NCBI GenBank assembly: GCA_000431275.1
Contig: HF989241.1
Span: 57,050-88,802, forward strand
DNA from: Prevotella sp. CAG:755
Lineage (GTDB): Bacteria > Bacteroidota > Bacteroidia > Bacteroidales > Bacteroidaceae
DNA: 31,753 bases
Reading direction: 5' to 3'
This document shows, in pieces, positions 6,139-12,695 of the stretch. The stretch's first letter is position 1. Every line of letters starts with the position of its first letter. Under the pieces are notes generated by a model that ran no database searches, was not told the origin of the DNA, and saw only the letters and a program-made list of their open reading frames with translations. Both the position numbers and the translations under genes were made by a program.

Positions 6139-8016
6139 ATGAATTTGGAACTATACTTCGACGTGGTCGTCGTCGGAGGTGGACACGCAGGTTGCGAAGC
6201 CGCGCTGGCCGCCGCCCGGATCGGCGCGCGCACCTGCCTGCTGACAATGGACATGAATAAGATTGCCCAAATGAGCTGCAACCCTGCAATCGGCGGCATA
6301 GCGAAAGGACAAATCGTCAGAGAGGTAGATGCCTTAGGAGGCGGAACAGGTGAAGTAACCGACGCGACAGCCATTCAGTTCCGTATGCTCAACCGCTCAA
6401 AAGGCCCCGCCATGTGGAGTCCAAGAGCTCAGTGCGACCGAACCCGTTTCATCGCCGAATGGCGACACCGTCTTGAAAATACGCCAAACCTCTCCATCTG
6501 GCAAGATGAAGCAACCGAAATTATCGTTAAAAACGGGAGAATTTGCGGTGTGCGCACCCTATGGGACGTCATGCTGCACGCCGGTGCCGTCGTCATTACA
6601 GCAGGCACGTTCCTCAACGGACTCATGCACATCGGCAGAACGAAAGTTCCCGGCGGACGTTCGGCAGAACCGGCAAGCGTAAAACTATCCGGTTCCATCG
6701 CTGCACACGGCATCCGTGTCGGTCGAATGAAAACAGGAACCCCAGTCCGCATCGATGCACGTTCGGTACATTTCGAAGACATGGAGCCACAACCGGGCGA
6801 GGACGACTACCATCGTTTTTCCTATATTAGCGACCGACGTCCCTTGCCCCAACTTCCGTGCTGGACTTGCAGCACCAACGAAGAGGTTCACTCCATTCTG
6901 CGTTCCGGACTTACTGATTCACCCCTTTTCAACGGACAAATTAAAAGCATCGGGCCTCGCTATTGCCCCAGCATTGAAACCAAGCTTGTCACCTTCCCCG
7001 ATCGACAGCAGCATCCGCTTTTCCTCGAACCAGAGGGCGTCGACACAAATGAGCTTTACCTGAACGGATTTTCTTCAAGCCTTCCGATGGACATCCAAAT
7101 CAGAGCACTGAAAAAAATTCCATGTTTTCGCGATTTAATCGTCTATCGTCCAGGATATGCTATTGAGTACGACTATTTTGATCCAACGCAACTTTCGCAT
7201 TCTTTGGAATCCAAACTGGTCGAAGGCCTGTACTTTGCTGGACAAGTCAACGGCACGACTGGATACGAAGAAGCAGCAGGACAAGGAATCATAGCAGGCA
7301 TCAACGCCGCGCGCAAGTGTAGCGGTACACCATCAGTAGTACTCCATCGTGACGAGGCTTATATTGGCGTTCTCATCGATGATTTAGTCACAAAGGGAGT
7401 AGATGAACCTTATCGTATGTTCACCTCTCGCGCCGAATATCGCATTCTTCTGCGGCAAGACAACGCCGACGAGCGTCTCACGCCCAAATCCATTGAATGG
7501 GGACTCGCTGACGAGAAACGCACGCAACGTTTCCACAACAAGCACAGAAGTATCGAAGAAATTGTCAGATTCTGCCACAACTTTTCAATCCGATCCGAAA
7601 AAATCAACTCCTACCTTGAAAAGTTGGGGACAGCACCCTTGCACGGAGGCTGTAAGCTTTTCGATCTAATTAGCCGGCCACAAATCACCCTTACAAGCAT
7701 TGCAACAGAAATCCCAGCCTTTCAACATCTGCTAGACTCCATAACAGAAGACCGCAACGAGACAATAGAAGCAGCAGAAGTAGCCATGAAGTATCACGGA
7801 TACATTCACCGTGAAAGAGCCTTGGCTGACAAGATGCAGCGCCTCGAAGCCATAAAAATCAAGAACCGCTTCGAATACGACAAGCTCACCCAGTTGTCGA
7901 CCGAGGCCCGACAGAAACTTACCCAAATCAACCCCGAGACGCTTGCTCAAGCCGGACGAATCCCCGGAGTCTCCCCCAGCGACATCAGTGTATTACTGGT
8001 GTTATTGGGAAGATAG
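6139..8016 (+). CDS. mnmG: tRNA uridine-5-carboxymethylaminomethyl modification enzyme, FAD subunit
   Basis: A 625-residue MnmG (GidA). With MnmE it installs the carboxymethylaminomethyl group on U34 of tRNAs reading two-fold degenerate codons. The FAD-binding GGGHAGCEAALAAARIG is at about residues 13-29, the signature SCNPAIGGIAKGQIV includes Cys47, and the second signature GYEEAAGQGIIAGINAA lies in the middle. The C-terminal helical domain ends with the usual RIPGVSPSDISVLLVLLGR. Length and start are standard. By eye its codons are less GC-rich than those of deoC, polA or the ftsX group, possibly because the sequence is highly conserved. A parS-like site sits 6 bases after its stop codon. 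Confidence 0.98.
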   Translation: MNLELYFDVVVVGGGHAGCEAALAAARIGARTCLLTMDMNKIAQMSCNPAIGGIAKGQIVREVDALGGGTGEVTDATAIQFRMLNRSKGPAMWSPRAQCDRTRFIAEWRHRLENTPNLSIWQDEATEIIVKNGRICGVRTLWDVMLHAGAVVITAGTFLNGLMHIGRTKVPGGRSAEPASVKLSGSIAAHGIRVGRMKTGTPVRIDARSVHFEDMEPQPGEDDYHRFSYISDRRPLPQLPCWTCSTNEEVHSILRSGLTDSPLFNGQIKSIGPRYCPSIETKLVTFPDRQQHPLFLEPEGVDTNELYLNGFSSSLPMDIQIRALKKIPCFRDLIVYRPGYAIEYDYFDPTQLSHSLESKLVEGLYFAGQVNGTTGYEEAAGQGIIAGINAARKCSGTPSVVLHRDEAYIGVLIDDLVTKGVDEPYRMFTSRAEYRILLRQDNADERLTPKSIEWGLADEKRTQRFHNKHRSIEEIVRFCHNFSIRSEKINSYLEKLGTAPLHGGCKLFDLISRPQITLTSIATEIPAFQHLLDSITEDRNETIEAAEVAMKYHGYIHRERALADKMQRLEAIKIKNRFEYDKLTQLSTEARQKLTQINPETLAQAGRIPGVSPSDISVLLVLLGR

Positions 8017-8021
8017 CACCA

Positions 8022-8037
8022 CGTTTCACGTGAAACA
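8022..8037. other. parS-like ParB-binding centromere site
   Basis: The 14-base perfect palindrome GTTTCACGTGAAAC at 8023-8036, with a following A, matches 15 of 16 positions of the conserved bacterial parS sequence TGTTTCACGTGAAACA; only the first base differs (C for T). parS sites are bound by ParB and nucleate chromosome segregation, and they usually lie near oriC. The position in the gap between mnmG and apt, 6 bases past a stop codon, is compatible with a non-coding function. No parA or parB gene is in the window. Confidence 0.75.
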
Positions 8038-8070
8038 CGATTTGCAAAACTCTCTTTATACAAAGGATTT

Positions 8071-8607
8071 ATGAACAAGGAACTACTCATTTCTAACCTA
8101 CGAACTATTCCTAATTTTCCCAAGCCTGGAATTCAGTTCAAAGACGTCAGCACGCTCTTCAAGGACGCAGAATGTTTTCGCGAAATGTTAGACGAACTCA
8201 CCCGTCTGTACGCAAACAAGGGCATAACGAAAGTCGTCGGCATCGAATCGAGAGGATTCATTATGGGAGCTGCACTCGCAGCCCGCTTAGGTGCTGGTTT
8301 TGTCATGTGCCGCAAGCCCGGGAAGCTGCCCGGTGAGACAATCAAGAAGAACTACGCCAAGGAATATGGAACGGACTCTATCGAAATCCATCTTGGCTCT
8401 ATTGAACCCGACGATACCGTTCTGATACACGACGACCTGCTTGCAACCGGCGGATCGATGCGTGCGGCTTATGACTTGGTACAGTTCTTCAAACCAAAAG
8501 CTACTTTCATAAATTTTCTCATAGAACTACGCATGGAGGGATTGGATGGAAGAGCTGCGTTCGAGCCAAACACTGATATCAGCGTCCTGCTCACCGTTGA
8601 CGAATAA
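8071..8607 (+). CDS. apt: Adenine phosphoribosyltransferase
   Basis: A 178-residue purine salvage enzyme that makes AMP from adenine and PRPP. The PRPP-binding motif VLIHDDLLATGGSM is in the C-terminal half, and the N-terminus carries the typical IPNFPKPGIQFKDVSTLF block. A purine-rich AAAGGA lies just upstream of the ATG. The gene starts 54 bases after mnmG and its stop is 12 bases before uvrC, so apt-uvrC are probably cotranscribed. Confidence 0.97.
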   Translation: MNKELLISNLRTIPNFPKPGIQFKDVSTLFKDAECFREMLDELTRLYANKGITKVVGIESRGFIMGAALAARLGAGFVMCRKPGKLPGETIKKNYAKEYGTDSIEIHLGSIEPDDTVLIHDDLLATGGSMRAAYDLVQFFKPKATFINFLIELRMEGLDGRAAFEPNTDISVLLTVDE

Positions 8608-8619
8608 GCACGAAGCAGA

Positions 8620-10449
8620 ATGGGCGTAACGAAAGAAAGACAAGAACACCTTCGAGGTATTGTGCTCAACCTGCCTGATTCGCCTGGATGCTACCAGTAC
8701 CTTGACGAAACGGGCACTATTATATATGTAGGTAAAGCCAAGCGTCTCAAACGCCGTGTCAGTTCTTACTTCAACAAAGAGCAGCAAACACGAAAGACGC
8801 AACTGCTCGTTTCGAAGATACACGACATCAAATATGTCGTCGTCCCGACCGAGGCTGACGCCCTATTATTAGAAAACAACCTCATCAAGCGCTATAAACC
8901 GCGCTACAACGTACTGCTCAAAGACGACAAGACTTACCCTTCCATCGCCGTCACAAATGAGCCCTTCCCTCGCATTTTCAAGACCAGGCAACGTACAATC
9001 CCCGGAGCCACCTACTATGGCCCTTACAGCCACGTCCCTACTATGTATGCCCTGCTAGACTTGTGTCGGAAGCTCTACCAGCCACGCACATGCCGACTGG
9101 CGCTCACCCCCGAAGGCATAGCCGAGGGCCGCTTCAAGGTATGCCTTGATTTTCACCTTCATAACTGTCCTGGCCCATGCGTCGGACACCAAAGCCAAGA
9201 GGAATACTTGAAAAACATTGCCGCGTGCCGTGAAATCCTCAAAGGCAATACGGCCGAAGTGGCCCGGCAAATGAAGGCCGAAATGCAACAATTGGCCAGC
9301 GAACTGCGCTTTGAGGAAGCACAGGCAGTGAAGGAACGTTACGTGCTTATAGAAACATTCCAGGCGCGCAGCGAAGTCGTGTCGAGTGTCATGCACAACA
9401 TCGACGTTTTCAGCATCGAAAGCGATAGCCAGACGGCCTACATCAATTTCCTCCATATCGCTAACGGCTGCATCAACCAAGCCTTCACGTTCGAATACCG
9501 AAAGCGCCTTGACGAAAGCGACGCCGAACTGCTCGCATTGGGCATTGTCGAAATGCGCGAAAGGTATCCGAACAACGCACATGAGGTCATTGTGCCCTTT
9601 GCTATCGACCTTCCGATTGACGGAGTCTGCCAGACAATTCCGCAACGGGGTGAGAAGAAAAAACTGCTCGAACTTTCGCAACTCAACGTCAAACAATATC
9701 GCTTCGATCGCCTCAAACAGGCCGAAAAACTCAACCCTGAACAGAAGCAGGTACGCCTCATGAAAGAGATTCAGGGCGCTCTGAATCTCCCCAAGCTACC
9801 CTACCGCATCGAGCTCTTCGACAACTCTAACATCCAGGGCACCGACGCCGTCGCCGGCTGCGTGGTGTTCGAAAAATTAAAACCCGCGAAGAAGCTCTAC
9901 CGCCGCTACATCATCCGGACAGTCAACGGTCCTGATGACTATGCCTCGATGCAGGAGGTGGTGCGCCGCCGCTACACACGAATGATTGAGGAAGGAACTC
10001 CCCTGCCCGACCTCATCATTGCCGATGGCGGACGCGGACAGATGGAAGTGATTCACCGCGTCACAGCCGGCGAGTTAGGGCTCGACATACCTATCGCCGG
10101 CCTGGCCAAAGACGACCGCCACCGCACGCACGAACTGCTCTACGGTTTTCCCCCATCGACTGTCGGACTGAAAGCCGACAGCGCTCTTTTCCGGCTGCTC
10201 ACCCGGATGCAAGACGAAGTACACCGCTATGCCATCAGCTTCCACCGTGAAAAGCGCAGCAAGCGACAGACCGCCTCTGTCCTGGACAGCGTGAAAGGGA
10301 TCGGCGAAAAGACTAAAACACTGTTACTCAAAGAGTTCGGCAGCGTAAAACGCGTCATGTCGGCCAGTAGCGAACAAATCGAGCAGCTCCTTGGGACGAC
10401 ACGCGGACGGAAAATCTATGAAAACCTCCACAGCGGGCAGTCTGAGTGA
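8620..10449 (+). CDS. uvrC: Excinuclease ABC subunit C
   Basis: A 609-residue nuclease subunit that makes both incisions around a lesion in UvrABC nucleotide excision repair. The N-terminal GIY-YIG domain is visible at about residues 15-95 (GCYQYLDETGTIIYVGKAKR). A UvrB-interacting UVR helical hairpin lies around residues 210-245, the RNase H-like nuclease half begins near YRIELFDNSNIQGTDAVAG and continues through LIIADGGRGQM, and a C-terminal helix-hairpin-helix region contains VKGIGEKTKTLLLKEFGS. All expected domains are present in usual order and length. Confidence 0.98.
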   Translation: MGVTKERQEHLRGIVLNLPDSPGCYQYLDETGTIIYVGKAKRLKRRVSSYFNKEQQTRKTQLLVSKIHDIKYVVVPTEADALLLENNLIKRYKPRYNVLLKDDKTYPSIAVTNEPFPRIFKTRQRTIPGATYYGPYSHVPTMYALLDLCRKLYQPRTCRLALTPEGIAEGRFKVCLDFHLHNCPGPCVGHQSQEEYLKNIAACREILKGNTAEVARQMKAEMQQLASELRFEEAQAVKERYVLIETFQARSEVVSSVMHNIDVFSIESDSQTAYINFLHIANGCINQAFTFEYRKRLDESDAELLALGIVEMRERYPNNAHEVIVPFAIDLPIDGVCQTIPQRGEKKKLLELSQLNVKQYRFDRLKQAEKLNPEQKQVRLMKEIQGALNLPKLPYRIELFDNSNIQGTDAVAGCVVFEKLKPAKKLYRRYIIRTVNGPDDYASMQEVVRRRYTRMIEEGTPLPDLIIADGGRGQMEVIHRVTAGELGLDIPIAGLAKDDRHRTHELLYGFPPSTVGLKADSALFRLLTRMQDEVHRYAISFHREKRSKRQTASVLDSVKGIGEKTKTLLLKEFGSVKRVMSASSEQIEQLLGTTRGRKIYENLHSGQSE

Positions 10450-10460
10450 GGAATTATCCC

Positions 10461-10468
10461 TAATTTTG
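10461..10468 (+). promoter_or_regulatory. Putative -7 box TAATTTTG for dtd
   Basis: TAATTTTG matches TAnnTTTG, 11 bases past the uvrC stop and 27 bases before the dtd start codon, suggesting dtd has its own promoter. Confidence 0.5.
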
Positions 10469-10495
10469 CAAGTCGTCATCAGAAAATCCAAATCA

Positions 10496-10948
10496 ATGCG
10501 AGTAGTCATCCAACGTGTCCGCCATGCCTCCGTCACTATTGACGGCGTTCAAAAATCCGCCATCGGTCAAGGCCTCTTGGTACTCGTCGGCATAGAGGAA
10601 GCCGACGGTACGGACGACAGTGCATGGCTTGTCAAGAAAGCCGTAGGCCTGCGCATCTTTGACGACGCCGACGGCGTGATGAACCTGTCTGTGAAGGACA
10701 TCGGCGGCGAAGTCCTCGTGGTCAGCCAGTTCACCCTCATGGCCTCGACCAAGAAAGGCAACCGCCCCTCTTATATTCGCGCCGCACGCCCTGAACACGC
10801 TGTCCCGCTCTACGAGTCGTTCTGCCGCGAACTGTCCGAAGCCCTCGGGCGTCCCGTCGCCACCGGCCAATTCGGCGCCGACATGAAAGTTGAACTGCTC
10901 AACGACGGTCCCGTGACCATCTGCATGGACACAAAGGCCAAAGAATAA
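10496..10948 (+). CDS. dtd: D-aminoacyl-tRNA deacylase
   Basis: A 150-residue DTD that removes D-amino acids (and mischarged glycine) from tRNA, acting as a chirality proofreader. Active-site signatures are SQFTLMASTKKGNRPSY beginning at residue 77 and the cross-subunit Gly-Pro motif GPVTIC at 138-143. The start MRVVIQRV at 10496 is the family N-terminus; the open frame extends upstream into uvrC without similarity. Length is standard. Confidence 0.97.
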   Translation: MRVVIQRVRHASVTIDGVQKSAIGQGLLVLVGIEEADGTDDSAWLVKKAVGLRIFDDADGVMNLSVKDIGGEVLVVSQFTLMASTKKGNRPSYIRAARPEHAVPLYESFCRELSEALGRPVATGQFGADMKVELLNDGPVTICMDTKAKE

Positions 10949-11022
10949 AGACAGACGCCGTGGATGAAATAACAAAACGTCGGCTGAAATTTACGGACCG
11001 CCGGTTAGAGAAAACGGGACGG

Positions 11023-11071
11023 CTGGACGATTTTTCTAAATAACTGACAGAAATTACGAGATGATTGCCAG
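11023..11071. repeat. Degenerate 21-nt-pitch repeat, locus G
   Basis: A CTGACAG heptamer at 11044-11050 is flanked at exactly 21-base offsets by CTGGACG (11023) and TTGCCAG (11065). There is no facing CTGTCAG and no hairpin, so this is at best a decayed member of the family seen at 2192 and elsewhere. It occupies the dtd-MazG gap. Confidence 0.35.
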
Positions 11072-11148
11072 ATAAATCCTGACACGCCGACTGCATTTCC
11101 ATCCCCCGTCAACGTCTTTCACGACGTCCTGCACAGAATAGCAAAACA

Positions 11149-11475
11149 ATGACCCTGAAAGAAGCCCAAACCACTGTCGACAACTGGATTAAGACCTATG
11201 GTGTCCGCTACTTCAACGAACTGACCAACATGGCCTGCCTAACCGAGGAAGTAGGCGAACTGGCCCGCATCATGGCCCGACGCTACGGCGAGCAGTCGTT
11301 CAAGCCCGGCGAGCCCACCGACCCGTCAGACGAAATGGCAGACGTGCTGTGGGTGCTCCTCTGCCTGGCCAACCAGACCGGCGTCGACCTCACCGAAGCT
11401 TTCCGGCGCAACCTTGAAAAGAAGACCTGCCGCGACGCCACACGCCACCTCGAAAACCCGAAACTCAACCCCTAA
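11149..11475 (+). CDS. MazG-like nucleotide pyrophosphohydrolase
   Basis: A 108-residue all-alpha protein of the MazG/all-alpha NTP pyrophosphatase superfamily. The metal-binding pattern is visible as EEVGEL (Glu33, Glu34, Glu37) and DEMADVLW (Glu62, Asp65). Such proteins cleave NTPs or dNTPs to the monophosphate and pyrophosphate, often cleaning up non-canonical nucleotides; the substrate here is unknown. It starts about 200 bases after dtd and ends 11 bases before deoC, suggesting cotranscription with deoC. Confidence 0.9.
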   Translation: MTLKEAQTTVDNWIKTYGVRYFNELTNMACLTEEVGELARIMARRYGEQSFKPGEPTDPSDEMADVLWVLLCLANQTGVDLTEAFRRNLEKKTCRDATRHLENPKLNP

Positions 11476-11486
11476 AAAACAAGAAT

Positions 11487-12413
11487 ATGACTACACTCCA
11501 CCACGACTGCGGCTGTAACCACGACCACCCGCAGAGCAAATATGAACAGGCCCTCTCCCACTACGACCTGCACCTGCACGACGAGCACGTGGCCGAAGCC
11601 GTCCGCCGTCTGCTTGACGAGCATAAGGCCAAGTATGCCACCGACGAGGTGAAACGCCAGCTCATCGGCACACTCGAACTGACATCGCTCAAAGTCACCG
11701 ACAGCGCCGAAAGCATCCTGGCCTTGACCGAGCGTGTCAACGACTTTGCAGATGTCCACCCCGACCTGCCCCATCTGGCCACTATCTGCGTCTATCCGAA
11801 CTTTGCCCAAGTCGTTTCGCAATCGCTCCAAGCCGACGGTGTCGAGGTGGCCTGCGTGACGGGCGGTTTCCCCTCGTCGCAGACCTTTGCTGAAATAAAA
11901 ACAGCCGAAACAGCCCTTGCCGTCCACGACGGAGCCACGGAAATTGACTGCGTGATGAACGTCGGCGCCTACCTTTCGGCCGACTACGAAACGGTCTGCG
12001 ACGAAATCGCCGAAATCAAAGCAGCCTGCGCAGACCGTCCGCTCAAAGTCATCTTGGAAACCGGCGCCTTGCCCTCAGCCATGGACATCAAGCGCGCTTC
12101 GCTGCTGTCCATCTATGCCGGAGCCGACTTCATCAAGACTTCGACCGGAAAAATCGAACCTGCCGCCACTCCTGAGGCTGCCTACGTCATGTGCACAGCC
12201 ATTAAGGAATACTTCGCCGAAACAGGGACAAAAATCGGCTTCAAAGCGGCCGGTGGTGTCAGCACCGTGGACGATGCCCTCACCTATTACACCATCGTGC
12301 GCGAAGTGCTCGGAGAAAGCTGGATCAAAGAGGGCCTTTTCCGCATCGGCACCAGCCGACTGGCCAACCTGCTGGTCAGCGATGTGCTCGGCGAACCGGT
12401 AAAACCATTCTAA
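11487..12413 (+). CDS. deoC: Deoxyribose-phosphate aldolase
   Basis: A 308-residue class I aldolase that splits 2-deoxyribose 5-phosphate into acetaldehyde and glyceraldehyde 3-phosphate in deoxynucleoside catabolism. The Schiff-base lysine is Lys217 in ADFIKTSTGK; Asp154 in EIDCVMNVG and Lys253 in GFKAAGGV complete the catalytic set. The length matches the larger Bacteroidetes type. The first 17 residues form a His/Cys-rich tail (HHDCGCNHDH) ahead of the usual KYEQAL start, which I do not recall in relatives. It converges on polA, with an intrinsic terminator after it. Confidence 0.96.
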   Translation: MTTLHHDCGCNHDHPQSKYEQALSHYDLHLHDEHVAEAVRRLLDEHKAKYATDEVKRQLIGTLELTSLKVTDSAESILALTERVNDFADVHPDLPHLATICVYPNFAQVVSQSLQADGVEVACVTGGFPSSQTFAEIKTAETALAVHDGATEIDCVMNVGAYLSADYETVCDEIAEIKAACADRPLKVILETGALPSAMDIKRASLLSIYAGADFIKTSTGKIEPAATPEAAYVMCTAIKEYFAETGTKIGFKAAGGVSTVDDALTYYTIVREVLGESWIKEGLFRIGTSRLANLLVSDVLGEPVKPF

Positions 12414-12460
12414 GCCCTCAACGGGAGGTTGTCCGCCCGCCTTCCGCAACAGGCTACGCT

Positions 12461-12502
12461 CCGTGTGTCCCCCTCGCCGAAAAGGGCACACGGGGCGTTT
12501 TT
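12461..12502 (+). terminator. Intrinsic terminator of deoC
   Basis: CCGTGTG (12461-12467) pairs with CACACGG (12487-12493), with CCC/GGG pairs inside, followed by a GGCG step and a run of five T at 12498-12502. This is the textbook form of a Rho-independent terminator, 48 bases past the deoC stop. Confidence 0.8.
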
Positions 12503-12603
12503 CATAACTTTCCACAGCGTGGCGGACATACCTCCCAGCCCGACTGAAAATCGCGCCATAACAGGCCCCAAAAAGCCTCTGCCGGCCACTCGCCCAAAGA
12601 CTG

Positions 12604-12678
12604 CGACAGAAGAAACGGAAGCTGCGACAGGAAATTCTGTCGCAGCTTCCGTTTCTTCTGTCGTCCTAATCGCCCTGA
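12604..12678. repeat. 21-nt-pitch palindromic repeat, locus B (27-bp perfect stem)
   Basis: A perfect 27-bp inverted repeat (12604-12630 with 12637-12663) surrounds the 6-base spacer GAAATT. The inner heptamer region is CTGCGACAG/CTGTCGCAG rather than CTGACAG. On the right side CTGTCG recurs at 12658, 21 bases after 12637; on the left CGACAG ends at 12609 and 12630, also 21 apart. It lies between the convergent genes deoC and polA and could fold in either transcript. Confidence 0.85.
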
Positions 12679-12695
12679 CGAAAAGACGAACGGGA

